A stretch of DNA of 64,000 bases, from positions 1 through 64,000 of the forward strand of contig JBCBVV010000011.1 of the NCBI GenBank assembly GCA_039817415.1, read 5' to 3'. The notes under the pieces were generated by a model that searched no databases, was not told where the DNA came from, and saw only the letters and a program-made list of their open reading frames with translations. The position numbers and the translations under genes were made by a program. Shown piece by piece: positions 45,124 to 54,633 of the stretch; positions within the stretch are counted from its first letter, which is position 1, and each line of letters begins with the position of its first letter. Source of the DNA: JALEFZ01 sp039817415. Its GTDB lineage: Bacteria > Bacteroidota > Bacteroidia > J057.

Positions 45124-46518
45124 TTATTTGATCGCCATGCTTTTGTTGGGGACGGATGGGGTTCCTACGAAAGAACCGTACTCGTCATTCAAATAGTCGC
45201 GTACGATGTTGCCCACTTTGATGGCACCGCGTCTGTTTGGGTGAGCATAATCATTTCTAGCTAAAGAAGGTCTTGCTTTTACCCATTGTATCATAGAGTT
45301 ACGACCGCCCATTTGCTGATAAAGATTCAGAAAGGCCGAGTTGGTCTGTCTAGCTACTCTTTCCTGCGCCTTGACAATTAGGGGGACAGAAGGGTCAGTC
45401 TGTAAAGAGCCTCCAATTCGCGTGCTCTTATCACTTACACTGACGATTAGGATATCAGAATTAGGCGCATTTTTCTGGAAATGTTCCACCACTCTCTTCA
45501 TTCCTTTCTCATAGCTGGAAAAATCTTTGCGATTTTTGGAAACCACATTTAAGCCAAATTGAAGTACAATTAGGTCATAATCAAGTAGTTTGCTGAACTG
45601 AGACAGGTTGTCTTCTGGTATTTCGACCAGGTTCATTCCACTATGTCCTCGTGCAGAGAAGTTGTCAACAAATATTCCTGAAGGGCTTTCGAAACTCAAT
45701 CCGTACACGGGCATATCCTTGGGAATACGGAAGTTAAGCTTGATCTCTTTGGTTACTTCCTTGGAGAGGTAGCTTTCGTTAACTACTTTTTCTCCGCTCA
45801 GGAAGAAGGTGTCTTTTCTTGTATCGGTCTTGACAGCCACGTAGTAATCCTCTTTGGGATTGTCTTCCATGCGCGGACCATAAAAGAGTCTAATCTGTTG
45901 GAATTCTTGGGTGGTATCATACTCCTTGGATCCTTTATACCTGACCCACGTTCTACCGGCTGCTTTGGGTTGACTGGTCAGGAAATATTCACCAGAAATG
46001 CCAAATCCATACTTGGGTCTTGCCGGCTTCATGAAGTTCATGTCTTCCCAATCGCCGGAAAAACGATGCCAGATGGTTCTTCTGTCGCCATAATTTGCGT
46101 ATACCACTGGGACAAAGCCTACTCCTGTCCCGCCATATTGACTCTGAAGGTCATTTCTAAGGGATTGTGTGATTCTATCCCCCTCAATCATGGAGTCTCC
46201 AAAGTAGGCGATACGTACTTTGGCTCTATCAGGTCTAGCTTCTAGCTTCTGAAGAGCAGCCAAGAATCTGCCCATAGGAAGACCAGTATGTACATCTTCC
46301 TCGATTTTCCCCCCTTTCCACTCATCTGCTTCATTCATGATAATGCCAGCCAGATAGTCATCTTCCGGGGCAGGAAGAAGTTCTGGGGAGGCTTCGAATT
46401 CAAGCATTTCCTCTGCATAAACGGGGATTTCGGAGGTATACCAATCTCCGGCCCCTACTAGCATAGCTGCTAATAGTACAGTCAGGAATCCTTGTGTCAA
46501 TGTACCCAATCGCTTCAT
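45124..46518 (-). CDS. Exported SGNH/GDSL hydrolase
   Basis: A 464-residue protein with a signal peptide or N-terminal anchor (about 8-25). The SGNH core covers about 95-455: block I YFGDSMIEGDRI (Ser nucleophile), YGGTGVGFVP (Gly block), FGLNVVSK (Asn block) and NDYAHPNRRG (Asp/His block V). A beta-sandwich insert at about 170-285 interrupts it. Such proteins are usually esterases acting on acetylated peptidoglycan or polysaccharides in the periplasm. No acyltransferase partner is nearby. Confidence 0.85.
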   Translation of the reverse strand: MKRLGTLTQGFLTVLLAAMLVGAGDWYTSEIPVYAEEMLEFEASPELLPAPEDDYLAGIIMNEADEWKGGKIEEDVHTGLPMGRFLAALQKLEARPDRAKVRIAYFGDSMIEGDRITQSLRNDLQSQYGGTGVGFVPVVYANYGDRRTIWHRFSGDWEDMNFMKPARPKYGFGISGEYFLTSQPKAAGRTWVRYKGSKEYDTTQEFQQIRLFYGPRMEDNPKEDYYVAVKTDTRKDTFFLSGEKVVNESYLSKEVTKEIKLNFRIPKDMPVYGLSFESPSGIFVDNFSARGHSGMNLVEIPEDNLSQFSKLLDYDLIVLQFGLNVVSKNRKDFSSYEKGMKRVVEHFQKNAPNSDILIVSVSDKSTRIGGSLQTDPSVPLIVKAQERVARQTNSAFLNLYQQMGGRNSMIQWVKARPSLARNDYAHPNRRGAIKVGNIVRDYLNDEYGSFVGTPSVPNKSMAIK

Positions 46519-46827
46519 AGAAAAAGGAAGTTCACTTTTAAGTGACCTAACTTTACAGGTCTCCTCTAAAATCTACAAATCAAAAGACTCGATTTCATTT
46601 CTTGACGAGTATTTTGAATTTTCTAAATAACCATTGAAAAAACTATGCCGAAATCTTCGGCCGGTCAAAAAATGTGGATAGAAAAACAAGATTTACCCCA
46701 AGAAGAAAAGGCTATGACAGCTGAATATGCTGGCTGTTGATTTCTTAACTTGATGAGAAATATATTTGCCAGTATATTTATGTCGAAATATCGAATATTT
46801 CTTTCCTTAAGTAGAAACACATCAGAA
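46519..46827. other. Divergent intergenic region
   Basis: About 309 bp between the SGNH hydrolase (minus) and the coiled-coil lipoprotein (plus). It holds a perfect 6-bp GCCGAA/TTCGGC hairpin with a 3-nt loop at 46647-46661 and a TATATTTG box at 46761-46768. No gene seen. Confidence 0.5.
46737..46768 (+). promoter_or_regulatory. Candidate promoter of coiled-coil lipoprotein
   Basis: TTGA (46737-46740), 20 bp, TATATTTG (46761-46768, exact TAnnTTTG). Leader of about 55 nt to the ATG at 46828. The location also argues against a start at the upstream in-frame ATG at 46750. Confidence 0.5.
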
Positions 46828-47484
46828 ATGAAGAACCTCACCGTTTTACTACTCGCTACTGCCCTTTTTGCTTTTGTGGGCTGTAACAAAAAAAATAAAA
46901 GCCCTGAGCAGCTTCCTAAATACAAGAAGAAATTCCGTACCCAAATAGCTAGCTTTGAGAAGGTTAAGACAGAAACCGACACCAAAGTTGAAGACGGAGT
47001 TACCATGCTCACCGGAATCAAAGACGCTTTAGAAACTGCCAAAAACGTAGACAAGGAGTTTGCTTCTGTTTACGGCAAATGGGAGAAAGTTTCAGGCCAA
47101 GTTGATGACCTGGAAAAAGAATACACCGCATTGAAAACTGATGCAGAAAATCTATTTGGTGCCATGGAGCGTCAAACCGCTTCCCTACGTGATCCCAACA
47201 CACGTGGACAGCTTGAAAAAGCACTTCGTACCACACGTACGGATTACACTGAAACCCTAAATAAGACCAAGCAATCAATTGATGACCTACGCAAATTATA
47301 CGATGAGGCCAAAGATGTTATCAAGGCACTTGAAGTAGCTGTAGCTATGGGAGAGTTCCAAAACATCAACGAATCTCTAGCGAGCATCGAATCTCGTGTA
47401 ACTGACATCATGAACCAGCTTACGGAAACAGTAGATGAGTCCAAAGCACTTTACGACGAGAAAATCGGAAACATCGGATCTTAA
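46828..47484 (+). CDS. Coiled-coil lipoprotein
   Basis: A 218-residue lipoprotein from the ATG at 46828, which places the lipobox (LFAFVGC) directly at the N-terminus; the frame extends 78 bp further upstream without a signal. The mature part is helical throughout with long heptad runs (KVSGQVDDLEKEYTALKTDA, ESLASIESRVTDIMNQL), probably a trimeric or antiparallel coiled coil in the periplasm, like the YkyA/Lpp-style helper proteins. Codon use is strongly biased toward preferred codons, suggesting high expression. Function unknown. A good terminator follows. Confidence 0.8.
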   Translation: MKNLTVLLLATALFAFVGCNKKNKSPEQLPKYKKKFRTQIASFEKVKTETDTKVEDGVTMLTGIKDALETAKNVDKEFASVYGKWEKVSGQVDDLEKEYTALKTDAENLFGAMERQTASLRDPNTRGQLEKALRTTRTDYTETLNKTKQSIDDLRKLYDEAKDVIKALEVAVAMGEFQNINESLASIESRVTDIMNQLTETVDESKALYDEKIGNIGS

Positions 47485-47507
47485 TCCTCCGATATCAGTA
47501 TACATAA

Positions 47508-47544
47508 AGGCCATTTCTCAATCTCGAGGAATGGCCTATTTTTG
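47508..47544 (+). terminator. Terminator whose T run overlaps a TAnnTTTG box
   Basis: AGGCCATTTCTC (47508-47519) pairs with GAGGAATGGCCT (47526-47537, one G-U), followed by ATTTTTG. The sequence TATTTTTG at 47537-47544 also matches TAnnTTTG and lies 32 bp before the ruvX start, so the same bases may end one transcript and start the next. Confidence 0.8.
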
Positions 47545-47576
47545 TACCCAATTTAAATCTCATTTTCTTTTGGCCT

Positions 47577-47984
47577 ATGCCTCGAATCCTCGCCATTGAC
47601 TACGGAAAAAAAAGAACCGGACTAGCATGGTCTGATCCCAATCAGATCATTGCTTCTGCCTTGGAAACGGTTGGGACAGAAGATCTCCAAGCCTATGTCA
47701 AAAGCCTTTTTGATCGAGAAGAGATTGAGACAATCGTCTTGGGCATGCCTACCAAGCTTGATGGAAGCGATACCGATATCACAGCTGAGGTACGCCTCTT
47801 CGAAGCCCACCTGAAACAAGCTTATCCCCAAGTGAAAATCGAGTTGTGGGATGAACGATTCACCTCCAAAATGGCGATGCAAGCCTTAATTTCCAGTGGA
47901 ATGAGCAAAAAGAAGCGCCGCAACAAGGGGGAAATCGACAAGATGGCCGCAACCATCATGCTGCAGGAGTATATGGGCTTATAA
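47577..47984 (+). CDS. ruvX: Putative pre-16S rRNA nuclease / Holliday junction resolvase RuvX (YqgF)
   Basis: A 135-residue RNase H-fold protein of normal family length. Landmarks: ILAIDYGKKRTGLAWSD with the first catalytic Asp, VLGMPTKLDGSDTD, WDERFTSKMA and a C-terminal DKMAATIMLQEYM. YqgF/RuvX processes the 5' end of 16S rRNA and is essential in many bacteria. Convergent with the following T9SS protein (21-bp gap). Confidence 0.96.
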   Translation: MPRILAIDYGKKRTGLAWSDPNQIIASALETVGTEDLQAYVKSLFDREEIETIVLGMPTKLDGSDTDITAEVRLFEAHLKQAYPQVKIELWDERFTSKMAMQALISSGMSKKKRRNKGEIDKMAATIMLQEYMGL

Positions 47985-48005
47985 CTACCTACCCATGGCT
48001 TGCCC

Positions 48006-48983
48006 CTATTCTGATTTCACAAATTTGCGGTGGTAGGTTCTTCCATCCTTCAGAGAGATTTCCATGAGATAAGTACCTGAACTTAAGCTCGAAATATCAA
48101 TCATTTGTGAAGGAGTATCGTGCATGACCTCCTTGCCTGTGAAGTCCCTGACGCTGATCTTTCCTACAAGTTCAGCAGGTAAATTTAGGCGAATGAGATC
48201 ATGGCTAGGATTGGGATAAAGGAAAATATCTCCTTGTAGAATGGGGGTATTGGAAGTTGTTGCCCCATACGTAAACTCCAATTCGTCTAACCATAGCACT
48301 CCAAAGGCTTCTCCTTGTGTACTGGGTAGAAAGGCTAACCCTAATTGATCGGGAGTGAGTGAACTCTCATAGGGAATGGCTAAGGCGAACCTTGTCCAAT
48401 TGGGAGTGGGATTAAGATCCAATTGACTGTCGAGGTAGGCGATTGTATCCCTTTGTTGAGCAGTAGAGTCATAGAGACTTAGGCTTAACACCATTCTTCC
48501 AAAGTTGTCAATAGCGGAGAGCGAGTCTGAATATCGATAGTAGCCTACAATGCTGTCTGGCCTGAAGGCAAATGGATTCCCACTTCTAAAATAATCTGGA
48601 TAGCCAGTACTATCGGTAGCAAGCCTTTCTCCATGAATAAGGAAAGTAGGAAAATGGCTGCCATCCTCCTTTCGCCTGTTAGGGAAGTTGGTCAACTTAA
48701 TTCCAAACCAATTCAAGGTATCCTGGTATTCTACATAGACCGACTGGACCATTTCTGAGAAGGCAAAGCCAACTCCGGAATAAACGGTATCAGCTTGAAG
48801 AGCTTGTGCTGTATCGTTGACCTGACCTACGCGGAAAAAATATCCATCAGAGGTCATCCATCCATAAATTCTGTCAATGCCCCCTATGTACAGGCTATCA
48901 AACCTGCCATTGACGAGTTCCTGCGCATTGAGACTGGTGGCCATGAGGCAGATGAGGCTGAAAAGAAGGGTTTTGTAGGTCAT
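48006..48983 (-). CDS. T9SS cargo protein, PCMD-like
   Basis: A 325-residue secreted protein: signal peptide (about 1-20, TSLNAQ), a beta-sandwich domain (about 22-235) that resembles the putative carbohydrate metabolism domain (LVNGRFDSLY, GWMTSDGYFF, FGRMVLSLSL, FGVLWLDELEF), and a type A T9SS domain (FLYPNPSHDLIRL to FVKSE). Likely cell-surface carbohydrate binding. The domain call is by eye and moderate; the sorting domain is clear. Confidence 0.75.
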   Translation of the reverse strand: MTYKTLLFSLICLMATSLNAQELVNGRFDSLYIGGIDRIYGWMTSDGYFFRVGQVNDTAQALQADTVYSGVGFAFSEMVQSVYVEYQDTLNWFGIKLTNFPNRRKEDGSHFPTFLIHGERLATDSTGYPDYFRSGNPFAFRPDSIVGYYRYSDSLSAIDNFGRMVLSLSLYDSTAQQRDTIAYLDSQLDLNPTPNWTRFALAIPYESSLTPDQLGLAFLPSTQGEAFGVLWLDELEFTYGATTSNTPILQGDIFLYPNPSHDLIRLNLPAELVGKISVRDFTGKEVMHDTPSQMIDISSLSSGTYLMEISLKDGRTYHRKFVKSE

Positions 48984-49018
48984 AATGGTGTTTGGTTGTT
49001 GGTAAGGTATTCCTAAAA

Positions 49019-49048
49019 TAAAAAAACCGAACTGAATCCTCAGTCCGG
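49019..49048 (-). terminator. Terminator after small T9SS cargo gene
   Basis: Minus strand CCGGACTGA and TCAGTTCGG (9 bp, one G-U, GGAT loop; plus coordinates 49027-49048) followed by TTTTTTTATTTT. Confidence 0.88.
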
Positions 49049-49071
49049 CCTAGTAGTAGTTCCTGCGTTTT

Positions 49072-49746
49072 TTATTTTTTCAAAAAAGACTGAGAAATCT
49101 TCTCACTGTCTTGTTCTAGAATAATAAAGTAAAGTCCTTGATCTAAATGGGCTAATTCCAATTTGAATTGATTGTATTTCAGACTAGGAATCAGATATTT
49201 GATTACATTTTCTCCCTTAGCATTTTGAATAGCTAGCTTAGTTGGAGTGGCTAATGACATGTTCTCAACGGATATCGTTAGCTCATTTTCCACCGGATTA
49301 GGAGTGAGGAGTGCGGTTGGTTGAGGGGCAATGTCTCCCAATTCAACTGAAAACACAGGGCTATTTTTCTTCTTTTTGTGGCTAATTTCCTGAATTTTAT
49401 AATCCACACTCGAGCAATCTGGAAGCCTTGTATCCTTGAATTGGTAGCTAACTTCCTGATCGATTTGACCATTTGACCTAACGGTAGCGATGGTTTTCCA
49501 TTCTTTTTCACCTTCACATCTTCTCTGAATGACATACTCCTCTGTGGGATAGGCAGTCTGGGTTATCCAATTAATTTCAACAGATGATTTCACCATTTTG
49601 CCTTCTACCTTTATCCAGGAAGTGCTTTTAAAAATAGAAGAAGATTGTTCGTTTAGGGAAAAGGGGGTTGCGTCCGGCGTAGAAGCTAAAAGAGGGTAAA
49701 ATGCTAGGGAACTGAGGGTTACAAGAATCAAGATAACTTTCTTCAT
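49072..49746 (-). CDS. Small T9SS cargo protein with fibronectin-like domain
   Basis: A 224-residue protein from the ATG at 49746, which begins a clear signal peptide (MKKVILILVTLSSLAFYPL); the frame stays open to 49836 without one. Residues about 35-135 look like a fibronectin III-type domain common before T9SS tails (VEINWITQTAYPTEEYVIQR, YQFKDTRLPDC), followed by a type A T9SS domain (LLTPNPVENELTISVE to SFLKK). No enzymatic domain: either an adhesin-like remnant or a minimal surface protein. Confidence 0.75.
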   Translation of the reverse strand: MKKVILILVTLSSLAFYPLLASTPDATPFSLNEQSSSIFKSTSWIKVEGKMVKSSVEINWITQTAYPTEEYVIQRRCEGEKEWKTIATVRSNGQIDQEVSYQFKDTRLPDCSSVDYKIQEISHKKKKNSPVFSVELGDIAPQPTALLTPNPVENELTISVENMSLATPTKLAIQNAKGENVIKYLIPSLKYNQFKLELAHLDQGLYFIILEQDSEKISQSFLKK

Positions 49747-49859
49747 AAGAAAAGGAGGTTGCTGCCAAGTTGGGATGGCAAGTTTAAAAAAGGTGCAGGG
49801 TAGGAGGGAGAAAATGCGAACCAGGCCCAAAGACACCGGCTCGCTATCGGAAGGATGAT

Positions 49860-51809
49860 TTATTTTTTCAGGTACTTGGCGTAAGACGTTTTGCCATGAC
49901 CAGCTAGCTGGATGAAATAATATCCAGTGGGGAAGCTACTAAGGTCAAGGGCTACCTCTGTCATGCCATTGGCTTTGATCTCTTGGGTTAGGAGGGTATG
50001 TCCCATCATATCCTTGATCATTACTTGCTGGCCCTCTTGGAAGGTTGTACCCAATAAGGTTAGGTTGAATATTCCAGTACCTGGATTGGGAACCGCCACA
50101 GGCTTTATGTCATGGCTTTGATCTTGAAGTCTTACCTCAATCGTGTGGGAAAAGTCAAAGCCTCCGTCGATGTCTGTTTGCTTTAATCTATAGCGAACCC
50201 AGCCTTGTTGAGGAATATCAGAATCCATGAAGCTGTAAGTCTGTACAGTGGAGGAATAACCTGCTGCAGCTGTAGAGCCAACCTTCTGCCACATACCACT
50301 GAATTCCTCCATTCTTTGAATTTCAAATTCATAGGATTGAATCTCTGTAGCTGTAGACCAGTTTAATTCAATGGCTTTCCCTTTCTGCTCTCCTTTAAAG
50401 TCCAACCATTCGACGGGGAATGTAACCGAACCTTCAAAAGCACCTAAATCAATGGTCCCATCTTGGATTCTGTCATTTCCATTAGGATCAAAAGGAGTAA
50501 CCCCAGGAGCTGTATTGAGACCTACATTAATCACATTAGAAGAGCTAGAGGGTACAAAATTATCGTCAGCCGTACAGGCAATTCCGTCTGTTCCATTTCT
50601 GTTGGTTAGAATAGGGTCGAATTCTATGTTGTTTCCCATGTCGGAAAATGAAGATGACCATCCTGCCCCACTTCCATTGGTCCCTTCTACAGAAGAGTAA
50701 CTTACTTCCATATTTGCAGAATTGTTGGTTCGGTACAGCTGGCTATGGGTATGGGTGGTTCCATTCTGATCCTCATTCCCCCAAATAATGGAGTTGTAGA
50801 TATAGGTACCAGAACATTGGGTAGCGTATAGTCCTCCATAATCTCCAGTTGCTGTATTGCCGTAAACGGTGGTATTGGTGAAGTTACAATTGGAAAAGTT
50901 GTCGCAGTAGTAACCAGCGGCATTGTTGGCTGCAGAGTTATTGGTTAAGCAGCAATTGACCAGGTTCACATTGGCAAAGCTGGTAGCATGCATACCCCCT
51001 CCATCGTTTGTCGCATAGTTTCCACAAAGGGCAACGGCTTCAAGTGTAAGGTTGGAAAGACTGGAACAATATAGTCCAGCTCCATTTTGGGCCTGGTTTT
51101 GATAAGAGATCAACTTGGTCATGTTTACCCCATTGAGGCTGGCCAAATAGAATCCACCTCCATTGCCTTGGGCTACATTATCAAAGGCATAAATATTTTC
51201 AAGGGATCCGCTCGATAAGTTTGAGAAGTGAAGACCCGCACCATTTCCTGTCGCTGTATTTGATCGTAGGACAAGGTTGCGAAGTGTAGCGGTACTCACT
51301 CCACTTACCTGAATTCCTGCTCCGTTTTGGTTGGAGCCAGAGTTTGCGTTTCCGTTTTGTATGGTGAAACCGTCTAATTCTGCCCAGTTGCCATTCCCAA
51401 GAAATACAACATGATAGGTATTGTCAGAATTATCTCCTTGTGTGCCTACATCACCGTCTAGAATGGTCGCATTATTTTCCCAATCTCTTTGAGAGTAGGA
51501 TACTTCTGAACCAGAAAATCCACCCATAATTACTACTGGTTTAGGACAGAAAAACACCCACTCTCGAGAATTACCTGATCCCGAGCTTCCATATAAGGTT
51601 CTATCGGGCTTGTAGGTACCAGCTTTTACCCAAATGGTATCGCTACCAGACCAACCAGCAGCAGCAAAGGCATCAGATGGATGGTTATAGGCATGGTCCC
51701 AAGAGGAACCGTCGTTGTTGCCTGTAGCATCGGCGGCTACATAATATCTAGTGGCAAACAAAGGGAAAAAAGAAGCTAGGGCAAGAACTAAGGAAAGGAC
51801 GTTTTTCAT
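49860..51809 (-). CDS. T9SS cargo protein with right-handed parallel beta-helix
   Basis: A 649-residue protein from the ATG at 51809 (signal peptide KNVLSLVLALASFFPLFA); the frame runs to 51980, overlapping the divergent gene. Residues about 25-470 are a parallel beta-helix: the start YYVAADATGNNDGSSWDHAY is typical of DUF1565/pectate-lyase-like right-handed helices, followed by rungs about 23 residues long with repeated NNTA/GNGGGFY/NATGDYGG turns. A fibronectin-like domain (about 480-585: VEWLDFKGEQKGKAIELNWS) and a type A T9SS domain (PNPGTGIFNLTLL to YLKK) follow. Adhesin or polysaccharide lyase cannot be told apart; no catalytic residues are obvious. Confidence 0.88.
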   Translation of the reverse strand: MKNVLSLVLALASFFPLFATRYYVAADATGNNDGSSWDHAYNHPSDAFAAAGWSGSDTIWVKAGTYKPDRTLYGSSGSGNSREWVFFCPKPVVIMGGFSGSEVSYSQRDWENNATILDGDVGTQGDNSDNTYHVVFLGNGNWAELDGFTIQNGNANSGSNQNGAGIQVSGVSTATLRNLVLRSNTATGNGAGLHFSNLSSGSLENIYAFDNVAQGNGGGFYLASLNGVNMTKLISYQNQAQNGAGLYCSSLSNLTLEAVALCGNYATNDGGGMHATSFANVNLVNCCLTNNSAANNAAGYYCDNFSNCNFTNTTVYGNTATGDYGGLYATQCSGTYIYNSIIWGNEDQNGTTHTHSQLYRTNNSANMEVSYSSVEGTNGSGAGWSSSFSDMGNNIEFDPILTNRNGTDGIACTADDNFVPSSSSNVINVGLNTAPGVTPFDPNGNDRIQDGTIDLGAFEGSVTFPVEWLDFKGEQKGKAIELNWSTATEIQSYEFEIQRMEEFSGMWQKVGSTAAAGYSSTVQTYSFMDSDIPQQGWVRYRLKQTDIDGGFDFSHTIEVRLQDQSHDIKPVAVPNPGTGIFNLTLLGTTFQEGQQVMIKDMMGHTLLTQEIKANGMTEVALDLSSFPTGYYFIQLAGHGKTSYAKYLKK

Positions 51810-52006
51810 TTTTTTGAGACTATAAATGCAACATAGTTTGATGTTAGGGGTAACTATTTCATTTATCTCAAAATTAAACAATTGTTCTATTTTAAAATTG
51901 AAATATGTTTCTTGTGTAAGGATTTCGTGATTGGTCAGTTGGAAATTGCTGCTAAATGGTTTTTCGGTCCATTGAATCACCCCTGAATCTTTTCTATTTT
52001 GAAAAA

Positions 52007-52735
52007 ATGAAATACGTCCTACCCTTAATTGCTTTCTGTATTCTTCTTTTCTCTTGTAAGAATGAAATGGAAAAGGAAAATAAAGTTCCTAACAGGCCAG
52101 AAATTCGGATCAATCCCAATTGGTACAACGTCGGATTTTTGGTCATGAACGGCGTTTATAATACTGAACTTACGGCCCCTTACGACATCTTCCAGCACAC
52201 CCAATACAGGGAGGGAATCAAGCCCATGAATGTCTTTACTGTGGCAAAAGGAAAGGAGATGATTCGGACTTTTGAAGGAATTAACTTTCGAGCCGACTTC
52301 GATTACTTGAGCGATTCAATCCCTGCCATCGACATTCTGGTTGTTCCGTCAGCTGAACATCATCTAGATTCTGATTTGGAGGATAGTGTGATGATTAATT
52401 GGGTTCGACAAACGGCTGAACAGGCTTCCTATGTGATGTCTCATTGTGATGGTGCCTTCGTACTCGCAAAGGCTGGCTTACTAGATGAAGTCGCATCCAC
52501 AACTTTTCCTACAGATATTGAGGCTTATCGGAAGATGTTTCCTCATTTAGAGGTACATGAGGATGTATACTTTGTCCACGAGGGAAAATACATCACTTCG
52601 GCTGGTGGGGTACGATCGTTTGAACCTTCCCTTTATTTGTGCGAGAAATTATATGGAGCTGAGATTGCTAGAAGGCTAGGCAAAGGCTTAGTCATAGACT
52701 GGGAGCTAGAAGAAGTACCTCACTTGCTTAAGTAA
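52007..52735 (+). CDS. DJ-1/PfpI-family lipoprotein
   Basis: A 242-residue lipoprotein from the ATG at 52007 (lipobox ILLFSC); the open frame upstream to 51956 is discarded. Residues about 40-230 form a DJ-1/PfpI flavodoxin-like domain of the AraC-coupled type: VGFLVMNGVYNTELTAPYDIF, DILVVPSAEHH, and the nucleophile elbow SHCDGAFVLAKAG with its cysteine, then TSAGGVRSFEPSLYL. A membrane-anchored DJ-1 domain outside the cytoplasm is less common; role could be stress-related glyoxalase/amidase activity or ligand sensing. Confidence 0.85.
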   Translation: MKYVLPLIAFCILLFSCKNEMEKENKVPNRPEIRINPNWYNVGFLVMNGVYNTELTAPYDIFQHTQYREGIKPMNVFTVAKGKEMIRTFEGINFRADFDYLSDSIPAIDILVVPSAEHHLDSDLEDSVMINWVRQTAEQASYVMSHCDGAFVLAKAGLLDEVASTTFPTDIEAYRKMFPHLEVHEDVYFVHEGKYITSAGGVRSFEPSLYLCEKLYGAEIARRLGKGLVIDWELEEVPHLLK

Positions 52736-52755
52736 GGCACTTTTTTAGCATATGA

Positions 52756-54372
52756 TTATTCGTTGAGTTTGGTGATCTTATTTTTGATGGTCAAGGTTTT
52801 AGCTACTCTCGCGCCTTCCTTTACCTCGTCAATGGTATCTACAAAATTCCAATTCGCGACAGATGCCTCTTTGCTTATATCCAGGCTGATATAGCCATGT
52901 TCGGTTAGGTTGAACCATTTCAGGTGAGGGTTTTTCTGGGGGAATTTTCTTCTCAATTTGTTGAGGTAGAATTTCGGAAGGTATTCGTCAAAGTTGGCTG
53001 AAGAAATACTTGGCGTAACCAATTCAACCGCTTCAGCTTCGCGCCCTTCTTTGTAAGCCTCCCAATTCTTTTCCCTGACTACATCATAGGCATAAGAGGC
53101 ATGGTCGTCTCCGGTGAGGAAGATGACATTGTCAACCTTCTCCTCTTGCAAGTAATCCAGCACCCTGTCTCTGGCAATTGGATATCCATCCCATTGATCC
53201 ATGTTTTTCACCTTTCCTGGGTAAAAGGGAATGCGGAAGCCCAAGAACTTAAAGAAAGAAACATCCATAGGGGAAACCATGACTTGATTGCCAATGACTT
53301 TCCATTGTGTATTTTTGGTCAATTCCGATTTCAACCAGTTTTCCTGTTCTTGCCCAAGTATGCTTCTGCTTTCATCTAGGTAAGCTTCAGAAAAGCTATT
53401 TTCAACTTGTTCTGACCGCCCAATGATACGGGTGTCCACCATAATGAGGCTCAGAAGATCTCCAAATTGAAAGGAACGATAGATGTTTTTTTCCTCATGA
53501 TCGCGGATGGGTAGCCATTCAAAATATGCTTGTTGGGCTACGGCTTTTCTTTGTTCCCATTCCCCCTCTTTTTCTGGCTGGTGATTTTCCGCTCCCGTCA
53601 TATGAGAATTATTGGCCGTTTCGTGATCGTCCCAAATGTTGATGAAGGGATGGGCTGCATGCACCATTTGAAGCATTGAATCGGTTCTATACAGGGAATA
53701 TCGCTGTCTATAATCACTCAGGCTGATAATTTCCTGTTTAGGCCTGTGTGTTCGACCTGCTTTTTGAAGGTGTTTTTGAGCGTAATGGCCTGGTTCGTAT
53801 TCGTAAATGTAATCGCCAAGGTGAACGACTGCATCAGCTTCGCGCTTGGCCATTTCCTTATAGGCGTTGTAATAACCTCCTTCATAATTCGAGCAGGTGG
53901 CTATCAAAAGTTTAACTTGGTCAACATCTCCCCTTGGGAGGGTTTTTGTTCGTCCTATCTGAGAGTATTTCCCTAAGGCTTCAAAGCGGTAAAAATATGA
54001 CGTACCGGCTTCTAGTCCTGTAACATCCTCTTTAACGGTAAAGTCTTTTTCAGAGGAAGCGATGAGGGTACCCGAACGAACAAGGGAAGAAAAGTCTTCT
54101 TGCAACGAGATTTCCCACTTTACCTCAACTTTTGCATTAGGATTTGTTGGCGTAACCCTTGTCCAGAGAATGACCCTGTCTTGAAGCGGATCACCAGAAG
54201 CAACACCATGATAAAAGGGTTTTAGCTCCTTTTGATATAGGTCGTAGGGTTCTTCGTAGCCATTGAGGTTCTGCCCATTAGCCTGAGAAATCTGCTGGGT
54301 GTAGATATCCGAAGAAAGCGTGAACATGACCATTAAGGTCAGTGGATAGGCTAGGTTGAGAATTGGTTTCAT
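52756..54372 (-). CDS. PhoD-like alkaline phosphatase
   Basis: A 538-residue exported protein from the ATG at 54372 (signal peptide KPILNLAYPLTLMVMFTLSS); the frame is open to 54459. An N-terminal PhoD_N domain (FYHGVASGDPLQDRVILWTRV) is followed by the PhoD metallophosphatase domain with metal ligands in VHLGDYIYEYE, NIWDDHETANNSHM, VIGNQVM and FLTGDDHASYAYD. Such enzymes use Fe3+/Ca2+ and release phosphate from diesters and monoesters outside the cytoplasm. It converges on the DJ-1-like gene. Confidence 0.94.
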   Translation of the reverse strand: MKPILNLAYPLTLMVMFTLSSDIYTQQISQANGQNLNGYEEPYDLYQKELKPFYHGVASGDPLQDRVILWTRVTPTNPNAKVEVKWEISLQEDFSSLVRSGTLIASSEKDFTVKEDVTGLEAGTSYFYRFEALGKYSQIGRTKTLPRGDVDQVKLLIATCSNYEGGYYNAYKEMAKREADAVVHLGDYIYEYEPGHYAQKHLQKAGRTHRPKQEIISLSDYRQRYSLYRTDSMLQMVHAAHPFINIWDDHETANNSHMTGAENHQPEKEGEWEQRKAVAQQAYFEWLPIRDHEEKNIYRSFQFGDLLSLIMVDTRIIGRSEQVENSFSEAYLDESRSILGQEQENWLKSELTKNTQWKVIGNQVMVSPMDVSFFKFLGFRIPFYPGKVKNMDQWDGYPIARDRVLDYLQEEKVDNVIFLTGDDHASYAYDVVREKNWEAYKEGREAEAVELVTPSISSANFDEYLPKFYLNKLRRKFPQKNPHLKWFNLTEHGYISLDISKEASVANWNFVDTIDEVKEGARVAKTLTIKNKITKLNE

Positions 54373-54633
54373 CTGGCTCCAGGAAAATTTTCCGTTGCCA
54401 AGGACGCTATCTGCTGTGAACTGTATGTTAAGTCTTTGATAATAAGGAAATAAGCGCATATGATTGAGGCTAGTTTTTTGGGTGTAAATCCGAGCCAGTA
54501 AGTAAATCAGGTTTATCCTCTCCTGCAGGGGCTTGAAACCATCTGGCGAAGAGATGAATTTAGATAAAAATATTTATCCCCTTTTTACCTAACTTTCCCA
54601 GCCAAAAGGAATTGAGCCTAGCCAAACCCGCTT

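Noticed and set aside
47103..47110. TGATGACC on the plus strand (also at 47280-47287)
   Set aside because: Both are inside the coiled-coil lipoprotein gene, with no -10-like block at the required distance and no gene start after them.
51810..51980. Extension of the beta-helix protein to 51980
   Set aside because: It would bury the signal peptide and overlap the divergent DJ-1-like gene region; the ATG at 51809 begins a typical signal sequence.
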